Positions 27,254 to 35,861 of a DNA stretch of 64,000 bases are shown one piece after another (the first letter of the stretch is position 1; each line of letters starts with the position of its first letter). The stretch spans positions 2,232,001 through 2,296,000 of the forward strand of contig NZ_CP090177.1 in assembly GCF_042214795.1 (NCBI RefSeq), in the 5' to 3' direction. A program made the translations under genes and the position numbers. This DNA comes from Arcobacter iocasae. Lineage in GTDB: Bacteria; Campylobacterota; Campylobacteria; Campylobacterales; Arcobacteraceae. Below the pieces are notes generated by a model. That model did no database searches, was not told the origin of the DNA, and was given only the letters and a program-made list of their open reading frames with translations.

Positions 27254-27676
27254 TTATACTGCTTTTACTTCTTTTCTTTGGTTTATTTCGTTTTGATAAA
27301 TCAAAATTCCTGCTAAAATAAATACCACATTTTTTACAATATATTGTCCTACAAGTGTAAAGGCATATGGTGCATGGGTAAATGAGATATCTGGTAAGAT
27401 AAATAATGGTGTGAAAGTACAAATCATATGTGCTAGAAATAAAACAACTACATATCTTGTATATATGCCAAAAATAAATCCTAGACCAACAGTTACTTCC
27501 CAAATAGCTAATAGCTTGATTGATAAGGTATCACTAATAAGCCCAAAAAACATTTTGTGAATAGTAGTAATTGCCAAGTCTTCAGCAGGACTTAATTGTG
27601 GGAAGAATTTTAACATCCCATACCATAAAAATATAATACCAAGTGAAACTCTTATGAGCTTTATCGTTTTTTCCAT
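27254..27676 (-). CDS. DoxX-family membrane protein
   Basis: A 140-residue integral membrane protein with four hydrophobic segments (about 5-22, 50-70, 75-95 and 108-128). The N-terminal RVSLGIIFLWYGMLKFFP and central AIWEVTVGLGFIFGIYTR are typical of DoxX/DoxD-like proteins, of uncertain function and often linked to redox stress. I place the start at the ATG at 27676, 6 bases after AAGGA; an ATG two codons earlier (27682) touches the AAGGA. The promoter region contains a Fur-box-like site (27730-27748). Confidence 0.82.
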   Translation of the reverse strand: MEKTIKLIRVSLGIIFLWYGMLKFFPQLSPAEDLAITTIHKMFFGLISDTLSIKLLAIWEVTVGLGFIFGIYTRYVVVLFLAHMICTFTPLFILPDISFTHAPYAFTLVGQYIVKNVVFILAGILIYQNEINQRKEVKAV

Positions 27677-27729
27677 TGTCATTCCTTATAAAAAAAGGAT
27701 TATAAAACAAATAAGCTTAGGTATTAATT

Positions 27730-27748
27730 AATAGTCATTATCATTATT
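27730..27748. promoter_or_regulatory. Fur-box-like site
   Basis: The minus-strand 19-mer AATAATGATAATGACTATT matches the classical Fur consensus GATAATGATAATCATTATC at 15 of 19 positions by my count. It lies in the 175-base divergent region between the DoxX-family gene and the split-barrel flavoprotein gene and could control either. AT-rich DNA raises the chance-match rate. Confidence 0.45.
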
Positions 27749-27851
27749 ATTAAATATATTTATTTAGCAGTTAGAATTTTTATATTAATATATTTATCAA
27801 AATAAAAGACAAAAAATCTTAAAGTCTTTATCAACTTATTAAAGGAAATAT

Positions 27852-28400
27852 ATGGCAAATATTACTGATAAACTTAGCAAGATTGATATAGAATTTATAG
27901 AAAACCAAAAGATGTTTTTTGTATCAACTACTCCAAAAGAGGGTAAAATAAACCTTTCACCAAAGGGTTTAGATGATACTTTTAAAATAATAAATGAAAA
28001 TAAAATCTTATGGCTAAACTATTTTGGAAGTGGAAATGAAACGGCAGCTCATTTATTAGAAGATAATAGAATGACTATTATGTTTTGTGCTTTTGAGGGT
28101 GCACCAAATATCCTAAGACTTTATTGTAAAGCAAAAGCGATACAAAAAAGAGATGATGCATGGGAAGAGTATATTTCACACTTCTCTACAAAAAGAGCAG
28201 CAAGACAAGTTTTTGAAGTAACAATTGAAAATATAAATAACTCATGCGGTCAAGGTGTTCCTTTATATGACTTTATAGGTCAAAGGGAGGATTTACCTGT
28301 GATTTATAATAAAATGAGTGAAGAGGAGCATATTGCTTATATGAAGAAGAAAAATGTGCTTAGTTTTGATGGGAAGCATACAAAGCTTTTTGAGGATTAA
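27852..28400 (+). CDS. Pyridoxamine 5'-phosphate oxidase-family (FMN split-barrel) protein
   Basis: A 182-residue soluble protein of the PNPOx-like split-barrel family. The N-terminal barrel (about 15-110) contains FFVSTTPKEGKINLSPKG, LWLNYFGSGNETAAHLLEDN and MTIMFCAFEGAPNILRLYCKAKA, typical of FMN-binding family members that are not true PdxH. The C-terminal part includes INNSCGQGVPLYDFIGQRED. Its substrate is unknown. An AAAGGAAA ribosome site precedes the ATG. A possible Fur box lies 100 bases upstream. Confidence 0.85.
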   Translation: MANITDKLSKIDIEFIENQKMFFVSTTPKEGKINLSPKGLDDTFKIINENKILWLNYFGSGNETAAHLLEDNRMTIMFCAFEGAPNILRLYCKAKAIQKRDDAWEEYISHFSTKRAARQVFEVTIENINNSCGQGVPLYDFIGQREDLPVIYNKMSEEEHIAYMKKKNVLSFDGKHTKLFED

Positions 28401-28403
28401 ACA

Positions 28404-28600
28404 TGCTCTTGAAGAGGTAAACCTCTTCGCTTCTTTTACTTTGTCCATACAAAGTAAACCTTGTGCTTGCACTCTCTTTGAGAAAACCACCAACCGTATC
28501 AAAGCCCTTCGGGTTTCCCTCATTTATTATTTATCTTTCCTGCCTTGCAAAACTCATAAAAAAATATGCTTTATAGCATATTTGTTATATTCAAACAGTT
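28404..28600 (+). repeat. Structured repeat copy A (three hairpins)
   Basis: In order: hairpin 1 GAAGAGGT/ACCTCTTC (28411-28428), hairpin 2 TTTACTTTG/CAAAGTAAA (28435-28458), a linker, a 21-base core beginning TTTCCTGCCTTGC (28536-28556), hairpin 3 AAATATGC/GCATATTT (28562-28583), and TTCAAACAGTT at the end. The same order with different but still self-complementary stems is found in copy B, inverted. It looks like a REP- or MITE-like intergenic element; no transposase is nearby. Confidence 0.7.
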
Positions 28601-28799
28601 ACAAGTCTTTTCCAAAAAGAGAAATAAATATTCGGCTTTTGCAAATGTTGGAATAAAGGTGGGATAAGGACATTTACATTTTTGATTGTCTTATGTTAAA
28701 ACTTTTATTTACTAAATTTATAAATGATAGTTTGAACTATAGGAATCCCTTTCTGCCTTTGATGAAGCTGGAAGTTAGATGTTTATTTTCGGTAAAGCC

Positions 28800-28980
28800 C
28801 GAAACTGTTCGAACGTTAAAAAATGACCTAAATGGTCATTTTAGTGAGTTTTGCAGGGCAGGAAATAAATATATAACTGGAAGGGAGCTTTGCTTTCATC
28901 AATTCGGCAGTCTTTTTTGTTTACTTTTTCGAGATCAAAAAGTAAGAAAGCGGAAACCTTTAGGTTTTCAAGAGAGGAAA
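28800..28980 (-). repeat. Structured repeat copy B (three hairpins), inverted relative to copy A
   Basis: Read on the minus strand: hairpin 1 AAACCT/AGGTTT (28954-28967), hairpin 2 TTACTTTTT/AAAAAGTAA (28921-28945), the core TTTCCTGCCCTGC (28845-28865, 20 of 21 bases as in copy A), hairpin 3 AAAATGACC/GGTCATTTT (28820-28842), then TTCGAACAGTTT. The stems have changed on both arms compared with copy A, so pairing is conserved rather than sequence. Confidence 0.7.
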
Positions 28981-29026
28981 TATTTATAATATTAAGCTAT
29001 AATCAAAAGAAATAAAGGAAAACACT

Positions 29027-29497
29027 ATGTCAGGAAAAATATCAAATCTTCTTATCTCAAAAAGTATTGAAAGCCCTATGCAAAATGTAAATCAAGTAGT
29101 TTTAGAAGTTGGTAAAGGAATCTTTGGAGATAGATATTATAACCAAGAAGGAACATTTTCTAACAAAGGAACAGTAGAACCTGATAGAGATGTAACACTA
29201 ATAGAAATAGAAAATATAAACGCATTAAATGAAGAACACAATCTTTCATTTACACCTGAAGACTTTAGACGAAATATCGCAGTTACAAATTGTGATTTAA
29301 ACTCACTAGTTGGGAAAGAGTTTCAAATAGGAGAAGTAGTATTAAAAGGTATTAGACTATGCGAACCTTGTAAATATATAGCAGAAAAATTAGATGAGAA
29401 AAAAGCATTAACTCAAATGGTACATAAAGCAGGGCTAAGAGCTCAAATTATCAAAGGTGGAAGCATAGACTTAAACTGTCAGATTGAAGTATTATAA
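29027..29497 (+). CDS. MOSC-domain protein
   Basis: A 156-residue protein made of a single MOSC domain (molybdenum cofactor sulfurase C-terminal type). It contains GIFGDRYYNQEGTFSNKG, DVTLIEIENINALNEEH, FRRNIAVTNCDLNSLVGKEF and LCEPCKYIAEKL with the conserved cysteine of the family (about 117-128), then GLRAQIIKGGSI. MOSC proteins transfer or bind sulfur on molybdenum cofactors or detoxify N-hydroxylated compounds. A link to the molybdo/tungsto-enzymes of this window is possible but not shown. The stop codon lies inside a terminator stem. Confidence 0.9.
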   Translation: MSGKISNLLISKSIESPMQNVNQVVLEVGKGIFGDRYYNQEGTFSNKGTVEPDRDVTLIEIENINALNEEHNLSFTPEDFRRNIAVTNCDLNSLVGKEFQIGEVVLKGIRLCEPCKYIAEKLDEKKALTQMVHKAGLRAQIIKGGSIDLNCQIEVL

Positions 29498-29519
29498 GGA
29501 TTTAACTTCCTTATAATAC
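29489..29519. terminator. Bidirectional terminator between MOSC gene and histidine kinase
   Basis: Perfect 12-base stem GTATTATAAGGA / TCCTTATAATAC with a 7-base loop, lying between the convergent ends of the MOSC gene and the kinase gene. It includes the MOSC stop codon. No long T-run follows, so efficiency is uncertain. Confidence 0.65.
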
Positions 29520-31376
29520 CTATATCTTAAAAATTATGTCAAACTTAGAACCATTAGCATAAAAGTATTTAAATTCACCAAATAGTTGCCCTTTTACAAT
29601 ATTTGAAATAATCTGTAAACCTAAAGTTTGAGTGTTATTTATATCAATATCTTTATTTAGTCCTCTTCCATTATCCCTTACACTCAAATAGCATGTTTTA
29701 TCAATACATTTAAAAGATACATCAATTAGTCCATCTTTACCATTAAATGCATATTTAAAACAATTTGTTATCAACTCCGTTATAATAAGTCCACAAGGCA
29801 GTGCATGGTCGATATCCATATTAATATCATCAATATCATTATTTATTTTGACATAATTTGTTTTATTGTAACTGAGTTCTATATCTTTTGTTAGGTCATT
29901 TATATATTTTTTTAGTGATATAAAGCTTAAATTTTCTGATTCATATAGCTTTCTATGAAGTAATTCCATCACAAAGATTCTATCTTGGATATTTGTAAGA
30001 GAACTTTTTGTTTCCTCATTATTTATTTTTGATTTTTCTAGTTTTATTAGATTTATAGTGATAGCTAAATTATTTTTTACCCTATGATGAATCTCTTTTA
30101 ATAAAGTCTCTTTTTCTTTTAAAGAATTTGTTAATTGTTTTGTTTTCTCTTCAACTTTTTTATCTAATTCATTGATATTTTTTTCTAAAGAATCTAACAT
30201 CTTATCAAAAGCATTTGCTAGCATGGCTATATCATCATTGCCTTTTAGATTATTTCTATGATTTAATTTCCCTTCATTTACTTGCTTTGAAGTATGAGTA
30301 AGAATATTTATACTTTTAAATAATCGTTTAAATAATAATGAACCAATTATAAGTGCAATAATAAAAGAAATAATCACAGCAGGTAAAACTTTTAACAATG
30401 AAGAATCGATACTTTGAATAAAATCCTTTTCATACACAGAAGTTATATAAAGAAATTTTTCTGTGGTATCACTACTTATTAATCTAACCCAAGTTAATGT
30501 GGGATAAATATAATTACCTGGATCTTCAGGCGAGTCAAGAAGGTGTTTGATAGGCTCTTTATCAATTGCATCTAAAATCTGTTTTCCTGTTAAAAGTCCA
30601 GTTTTAGGAAATCTAAACTTTGATAATCTACTTAAACAATATTTTGTATTATATTCTGAGTTATCATTCTTATTATATAAGATTTTATTATCTTGAGCAT
30701 TTTTGATATTTAACCACATCAAATAAGTCTTACCCTTATGAAATCTTTCCAATCTTGAAAAACTAGTTTGAATATCAGTTTTAATATTTAGTTCAAGACC
30801 TTTGCCTTTTATGGGCATTTTATCTATATCGCTTGAAATTATAAGATATTTATTTAACTTAATTAATTTTTTTGTATAAAAGAATTTTCTAATTCCAGAA
30901 GAACATACATATTCATTTTTTTCATCATATCTTAAAAACTCATCTTCTTTTAATTTATCTTTTATTTTAGAAAAGTCTTCTTTTTCTACTTGAAAGATTA
31001 CATTTTTATTTTTATCTAAAATTGAAATATTAAATATCGCTTCTTTATTATTTGTCTTATATTTAATAGCTGAGAAATCTTTTATCTTATTTGTTTTGTT
31101 TATTTTGTTATAAATTTTATTTGCTTCTAGTTCCATAATAGATTTTAATTTATCTCTTTTTATAATACCATTATTTTTGATTGCTTTTTCTGCAAGAATT
31201 AGTTGTTGAGTAGTTAGATATATGATATTTTCTATTTCATCAGATATGTGATTTTTTTGTTCATTTTGCATATTTGGAATAAGTTGTACTAATAATACAC
31301 TTAATAAAAATAACCCTAATAGTATAAAGGTAATAAATATTTTTGTATTAAGAGAGTTTAGATTAACTTTAAACAT
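29520..31376 (-). CDS. Membrane sensor histidine kinase, HisKA_2 type
   Basis: A 618-residue kinase. Membrane helices lie at about 11-32 and 333-353, with a 300-residue periplasmic sensor between them (SPEDPGNYIYPTLTWVRLIS and LYITSVYEKDFIQ suggest a Cache-type fold). A HAMP segment (about 355-405), a coiled coil and the LKEIHHRVKNNLAITINLIK H-box (about 427-446) of HisKA_2 kinases follow. The ATPase domain has ITELITNCFKYAFNGKDG and DNGRGLNKDID and ends with TLGLQIISNIVKGQ. The kinase ends abut the response regulator gene, so they form one two-component system, next to a siderophore receptor. Confidence 0.92.
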   Translation of the reverse strand: MFKVNLNSLNTKIFITFILLGLFLLSVLLVQLIPNMQNEQKNHISDEIENIIYLTTQQLILAEKAIKNNGIIKRDKLKSIMELEANKIYNKINKTNKIKDFSAIKYKTNNKEAIFNISILDKNKNVIFQVEKEDFSKIKDKLKEDEFLRYDEKNEYVCSSGIRKFFYTKKLIKLNKYLIISSDIDKMPIKGKGLELNIKTDIQTSFSRLERFHKGKTYLMWLNIKNAQDNKILYNKNDNSEYNTKYCLSRLSKFRFPKTGLLTGKQILDAIDKEPIKHLLDSPEDPGNYIYPTLTWVRLISSDTTEKFLYITSVYEKDFIQSIDSSLLKVLPAVIISFIIALIIGSLLFKRLFKSINILTHTSKQVNEGKLNHRNNLKGNDDIAMLANAFDKMLDSLEKNINELDKKVEEKTKQLTNSLKEKETLLKEIHHRVKNNLAITINLIKLEKSKINNEETKSSLTNIQDRIFVMELLHRKLYESENLSFISLKKYINDLTKDIELSYNKTNYVKINNDIDDINMDIDHALPCGLIITELITNCFKYAFNGKDGLIDVSFKCIDKTCYLSVRDNGRGLNKDIDINNTQTLGLQIISNIVKGQLFGEFKYFYANGSKFDIIFKI

Positions 31377-32105
31377 CTATTTTATTTTCAACTTATATCC
31401 TAGTTCATATATATTTTCAATAATATTGCTTTTAATTTTTATTTTTAATCTATATATTAGCGTTCTTAGTTTTGCTAAGTCATATACATCTTCTCTCCAA
31501 ATATAAGTGCTTATTCTATTAAAATTTACAGGTTCATTTGGATAGTCACTTAATAATTGAATCAGTTTTACTTCATTGCCTGTTAGTTTTAAAGGTTTGT
31601 CATTTTTATATAAAATACCTTTTGTTTTATCAAAAAAGAAATCATCTTCTAAAAAAAATGTTTGTATATTTTTGTCTTCTCCAATTATTTCTTTGTTTTT
31701 AAAAAAATAATTATGTTTATGTAGGGTTGTTTCTATTGTAGCTCTTATTTCTTCATCTCTACAAGGTTTAAGTAAATATGCATAAGGCTCGCAAATCATT
31801 GCTTCTTTTATTGTTTTGTTATCTCCATATGAGGTTAAAAAGATAATTGGTACTTTATAGTATTGCCAGATATATTTGGCTGCTTCTATTCCATTCATAC
31901 TATCTTTTAGATTGATGTCCATTAATATAAGATCTGGATGATTTTTTTTTACATGTTCTATTGCATTTCTTCCAGTTGTTTCTATTCCTGTCACATTGTA
32001 ATTAAATTCATTTAATACACACTTCATGCCCATTGCTAAAAGTGTTTCATTCTCTACAATTAAAATATTTATATCTTTTTGCGTTAAATTTGGAATTTTT
32101 GTCAA
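31377..32105 (-). CDS. OmpR-type response regulator
   Basis: A receiver domain (ILIVENETLLAMGMKCVLNE, the acceptor Asp in DLILMDINLKDSMNGIEAA, then PIIFLTSYGD and AYLLKPCRDEEI) is followed by a C-terminal winged helix (LKLTGNEVKLIQLLSDYPNE, AKLRTLIYRLKIKI). I chose the TTG at 32105 because AGGAAG lies 6 bases upstream, giving 242 residues; a longer frame from TTG at 32162 has no ribosome site and would begin in the Fur-like palindrome. Its partner is the kinase immediately downstream (gap of 0 bases). Targets may include the divergent TonB receptor gene. Confidence 0.87.
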   Translation of the reverse strand: MTKIPNLTQKDINILIVENETLLAMGMKCVLNEFNYNVTGIETTGRNAIEHVKKNHPDLILMDINLKDSMNGIEAAKYIWQYYKVPIIFLTSYGDNKTIKEAMICEPYAYLLKPCRDEEIRATIETTLHKHNYFFKNKEIIGEDKNIQTFFLEDDFFFDKTKGILYKNDKPLKLTGNEVKLIQLLSDYPNEPVNFNRISTYIWREDVYDLAKLRTLIYRLKIKIKSNIIENIYELGYKLKIK

Positions 32106-32146
32106 TTTTCTTCCTAAAGTTATTTCATTGTCATTTCTATTGGTTA

Positions 32147-32161
32147 TGATACTCAGTATCA
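32147..32161. promoter_or_regulatory. Perfect 7-1-7 Fur-like palindrome before the TonB receptor
   Basis: TGATACTCAGTATCA is a perfect inverted repeat matching the Fur 7-1-7 consensus TGATAATnATTATCA at all but one position per arm. It overlaps a possible -10 (TATGAT, 32146-32151) and lies 18 bases before the receptor ATG. This predicts iron repression of the receptor-esterase operon. Confidence 0.6.
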
Positions 32162-32178
32162 ATTTAAAAGGAGATTAA

Positions 32179-34263
32179 ATGATTTTTTCTAAAAAATCGT
32201 TACTATCATTTGCAACAATAATTGCATTAAGTAATACTTTGCTTGCAAGTGACAAAATAAATGAAGACAGTACCTCATTGGGTTCAGTTGATGTTGTATC
32301 AAATAGTGATGATGCAACAGAGCATAGTAATTCTTATACTATAAACTCTATGTCTTCTGCAACAAAAATGAATCTATCAATATTGGATACTCCTCAAAGT
32401 GTATCTGTTATAACGCAACAGCAAATGAGAGATTTTGATTTAAATACAATAAATGAAGTATTAAATAATACTACAGGAATAGAAGTTGAACAACTTGAAA
32501 GTGATAGAACAAGATATACATCAAGAGGTTTTAATATTACTAACTTCTTAGTAGATGGAGTAGGTTCTAGTAATAATGGATATATTTATGGTGATATGGA
32601 TATGTTCCTTTATGATCATATTGAAGTTACAAGGGGAGCAACTGGACTTACAAGTAATCATGGAGATCCTTCTGCTACTATTAATATGGTTAGAAAAAGA
32701 CCGACTAAAGAATTTCAAGCAAGTACCAAATTATCAGGTGGCTCTTGGAATAAAAGAAGAGTAGAAGGTGATGTTTCAGGGGCTTTAAATGAATCTAAAA
32801 CCATAAGAACAAGAATCTTAGCAGCGTATGAAAAAGCAGATTCTTATTTAGATAGAAGAGATACTAAATCAACTGTTTTATCTGCAATGATTGATGGAGA
32901 TATTAATGATAATAATACTTTAACTTTCGGATTAACAAGAGTTGAAGATAAAAATAATGGTTCTCAACATGGAGGATTTGATAGTCGTGAGTTGCAAGAA
33001 AAGAAATATGACATATCTATAAATCCAAGTTCAGATTGGTCATATAGAAATACTAAGACAACTAATGCATTTTTAGAATTAGAATCAACTTTATCAGATA
33101 AGTGGAAGCTCAAATCAACTTATTCTTATAATAAAAATGAACAAGATAATGATGTGGCAAATTTAGATCCAGGTAAAGTTTGGGCTAATATATATGCTGA
33201 TGATGAATACAAAACAAATTCATTAGATTTTACTTTAAATGGAGCATATTCTTTATTTGACAGAGAGCATGAAATTGTTTTAAATACAAATTATACTAAA
33301 CAAAAATATAAAGGGAAAGGATTAAGAGAAGTAACAAAATATCCTATAAATTTAAGTACATGGGATGGTTCAACACCTCCTAGAAATTATGACCCTTCAA
33401 CAGTTGAAAATACAGATTATACACAAAAAGAGTTATCTTTTACAGCAGCTACAAATTTTCATATAGTTGATAATTTTAGTTTATTAGTAGGTAGTAAAAT
33501 AGCAAATTTTGAAGAAGAAGGAATGGCGTGGAATGGAGCATATAGTAAAAAAGACACTTCAGTTTTAACTCCTTATCTTTCTTTAGTTTATAAAATAACA
33601 GATGATATATCTACTTATGTAAGTTATACAACAACATATAATCCTCAAAATAATAGTGATGAAGGTGGAACACAATTAGATGCAGAAGAGGGTATTAATT
33701 ATGAAGTTGGATTTAAATCTTCATTTTTTGATGGAGCATTAAATAGTTCTTTTGCTTTATTTAAAATAGAAAAAGAAAATGTTGCAGAAGAAGCTGGTAA
33801 ACGAGCTAATGGTGATAGTTATTATAAAGCCATAGATGGAGTTACAAGCAAAGGATTTGAAATAGAAGTTTCTGGTGATATTAATGATACTATAAACACT
33901 TCTATTGGTTATACAAACCTTTCTATTAAAGATGCTAACAAAAAAGATGTTACAAGATATATTCCACGAAGAATGTTAAATGCTTCGCTTACTTATTCTC
34001 CTAAAGAAATTGCAGGTTTAAAAGTTGGTATATCAGCAAATTGGAAAAGTAAAGCGCATGATAGAAAATATGAAGATGTATCACAAAAAAGTTATACAAT
34101 TTATAATCTAATGTCAAGTTATAAAATCAATAAAAATACAAATATATCTTTTAATGTAAATAACCTAACTGATGAAAGATATTTTTCTTCTTTAATGAAA
34201 GGTGGCTATACAATGTATGGAGCACCAAGAAGTTATGGAGTATCACTTGAATATAGATTCTAG
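32179..34263 (+). CDS. TonB-dependent siderophore receptor
   Basis: A 694-residue outer-membrane receptor. Residues 1-23 form a signal peptide (KKSLLSFATIIALSNTLLAS). The plug domain (about 55-165) contains LDTPQSVSVITQQQMRDFDL, NEVLNNTTGIEV, YTSRGFNITNFLVDGV and VTRGATGLTSNHGDPSATIN, as in FpvA/FhuE/PupA-like receptors. A 22-strand barrel follows, ending in the terminal aromatic YRF. KINEDSTSLGSVDVVSNSDD may serve as a TonB box region. It is followed by an esterase gene of the ferric-enterobactin type, so a catecholate siderophore is a plausible ligand, by inference only. Confidence 0.93.
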   Translation: MIFSKKSLLSFATIIALSNTLLASDKINEDSTSLGSVDVVSNSDDATEHSNSYTINSMSSATKMNLSILDTPQSVSVITQQQMRDFDLNTINEVLNNTTGIEVEQLESDRTRYTSRGFNITNFLVDGVGSSNNGYIYGDMDMFLYDHIEVTRGATGLTSNHGDPSATINMVRKRPTKEFQASTKLSGGSWNKRRVEGDVSGALNESKTIRTRILAAYEKADSYLDRRDTKSTVLSAMIDGDINDNNTLTFGLTRVEDKNNGSQHGGFDSRELQEKKYDISINPSSDWSYRNTKTTNAFLELESTLSDKWKLKSTYSYNKNEQDNDVANLDPGKVWANIYADDEYKTNSLDFTLNGAYSLFDREHEIVLNTNYTKQKYKGKGLREVTKYPINLSTWDGSTPPRNYDPSTVENTDYTQKELSFTAATNFHIVDNFSLLVGSKIANFEEEGMAWNGAYSKKDTSVLTPYLSLVYKITDDISTYVSYTTTYNPQNNSDEGGTQLDAEEGINYEVGFKSSFFDGALNSSFALFKIEKENVAEEAGKRANGDSYYKAIDGVTSKGFEIEVSGDINDTINTSIGYTNLSIKDANKKDVTRYIPRRMLNASLTYSPKEIAGLKVGISANWKSKAHDRKYEDVSQKSYTIYNLMSSYKINKNTNISFNVNNLTDERYFSSLMKGGYTMYGAPRSYGVSLEYRF

Positions 34264-35839
34264 AAAAATAAAGAGAAGTTTTATTTTCTCTTTGGTTTGT
34301 ATTGTATTTCTTAGTTCATCATTATTTGCACTATCAAAACCTATTGTTTTAGAAGAGAAAATAAAAGCTAATAATGAAGCTTTATTTCCTCTAGAGTTAA
34401 AAAAAGATTCATATATTATAGGTGGTTTTACTTTAAGTGCTAAAGTTGATAGGATTGAATTGTTGGATAATAATAAACATTTTGTAAGAAGATTAGATCA
34501 ATCTAATAAGCTTCAAAATAGGTTAATATTTGTTACAAATGAGTCTGGTAAATATTACATAAACTTAAAAAATAAATCAAAAGATAACACTTTTAAATTA
34601 AGCATAGATAAGATTTTACCTATAAAATTCAAAGAGAATAAAAAAGTAGAAATAATAAGTGAAATAATCAAAAAAGGGAAAAAGAACCTTTTAACAAATA
34701 AAGATACAAATGAATTTTGGGAAAAAATTAGAAAACTAGGAACACCACTAGTGGAACCAATAAATAAAAATGAGTCTATCCTGACATTTTTATATCAAGG
34801 CGCAAAACACAATGTACGATTATTTGGTGGACCAACTCATGAACATGCTTATTTTAATAGATTAGGGAATAGTGATATTTGGTTTAAAAGTTTCGTGGTT
34901 AAAAATGGTATTAGAATGTCATATCAAATCGCACCTGATGTTCCTATTATTGATGGGACTAGTAGAGAAAAAAGAATGGCTATTTTAGCAACATCACAAA
35001 TGGATCCCTTAAATAAGCACCCTTATAAGATGGCAAAAGATTTAAAGCTAGATAAGTATATGACTAATTCAACTTTTGAAATAAAGAATAAGGGATACAA
35101 GGACTGGGGTGTAAAATCAAATAGTCCTAAAGGTTCATTATATAATTATAAAATTAAAAGTGAGATATTAAATAATACTAGAAATATTACTATTTATAAA
35201 CCAACAGATTTTAATCAAAAAGAAGATTATAATCTTCTTTTTGTATTTGATGGAGTTGAATATCAAGTAAAAGTTGATACACCTACTATCCTTGATAATT
35301 TAATCTATAAAAATAAAATCAAGCCAACAATTGCTATTTTTATTGATAATCCAACAAGAAATTCAAGAGCGGAGGAATTACCTTCAAACAAAAAGTTTGC
35401 TGATTTTATGGCAAAAGAGTTATTACCATTTGTTGAACAAAAAACAAATATGAAATTTAAAGCAAAGAATACTATTTTAACTGGTTCTAGTTATGGTGGT
35501 TTGGCTTCTGCTTTTGTTGCTTTTACTTACCCACAATATTTTGGAAATGTCTTAAGTCAATCTGGTTCTTTTTGGAAAGATTCTAACAATGACCCTGAAC
35601 CAGAATGGTTAACACGACAAATTGCTAAAAGTAAAAAGAAAGATATCAGATTTTATTTAAATGCTGGTGTTTATGAGACAGGATATTTCTCAATAGATAT
35701 TTTAGAAAGCAATAGACACTTAAGAACAGTACTTGAATCAAAAGGTTATGATTTTATATATAAAGAGTTTCAAAATGGTCATGATTACTATGCATGGAAA
35801 GTTAATTTAGCTGATGGTTTAATGTCACTAGCAAAATAA
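34247..35839 (+). CDS. Exported enterochelin esterase-like hydrolase
   Basis: An alpha/beta hydrolase of the Fes/IroE type. I place the start at TTG 34247 (GGAG 6 bases upstream), overlapping the receptor gene by 17 bases; the protein then has 530 residues with a signal peptide (RSFIFSLVCIVFLSSSLFAL). An N-terminal Fes-like domain (to about 300) is followed by the hydrolase with LLFVFDGVEYQ, the nucleophile TGSSYGGLAS and a late GHDYYAWK holding the probable catalytic histidine. It probably cleaves a tri-ester siderophore to release iron in the periplasm. It is co-regulated with the receptor. Confidence 0.88.
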   Translation: MNIDSRKIKRSFIFSLVCIVFLSSSLFALSKPIVLEEKIKANNEALFPLELKKDSYIIGGFTLSAKVDRIELLDNNKHFVRRLDQSNKLQNRLIFVTNESGKYYINLKNKSKDNTFKLSIDKILPIKFKENKKVEIISEIIKKGKKNLLTNKDTNEFWEKIRKLGTPLVEPINKNESILTFLYQGAKHNVRLFGGPTHEHAYFNRLGNSDIWFKSFVVKNGIRMSYQIAPDVPIIDGTSREKRMAILATSQMDPLNKHPYKMAKDLKLDKYMTNSTFEIKNKGYKDWGVKSNSPKGSLYNYKIKSEILNNTRNITIYKPTDFNQKEDYNLLFVFDGVEYQVKVDTPTILDNLIYKNKIKPTIAIFIDNPTRNSRAEELPSNKKFADFMAKELLPFVEQKTNMKFKAKNTILTGSSYGGLASAFVAFTYPQYFGNVLSQSGSFWKDSNNDPEPEWLTRQIAKSKKKDIRFYLNAGVYETGYFSIDILESNRHLRTVLESKGYDFIYKEFQNGHDYYAWKVNLADGLMSLAK

Positions 35840-35861
35840 AATCTTTTAAGAAAAAGACTTT
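35836..35861. terminator. Possible terminator between esterase and cysteine desulfurase-like gene
   Basis: ATAAAATCTTTT and AAAAGACTTTAT form an imperfect stem (one mismatch) over the converging 3' ends. The T- and A-rich sides suit a bidirectional terminator, but the mismatch keeps confidence low. Confidence 0.4.

Larger units (their letters stand above)
28401..29026. other. 626-base gene-free region filled by two inverted structured repeats
   Basis: No convincing gene lies between the split-barrel and MOSC genes. The region contains repeat copy A (28404-28600), an AT-rich spacer of about 200 bases, and repeat copy B (about 28800-28980) in opposite orientation. Short open frames in this stretch follow the repeats rather than any protein family. 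Confidence 0.7.

Noticed and set aside
28354..28989. Open frames of about 100 codons between 28354 and 28989 on either strand
   Set aside because: They lie over the structured repeats, have no ribosome site or domain, and their boundaries follow hairpins; they are not convincing genes.
31377..32162. Longer start (TTG at 32162) for the response regulator
   Set aside because: No ribosome site precedes it and it would start inside the Fur-like palindrome; TTG 32105 has AGGAAG at good spacing.
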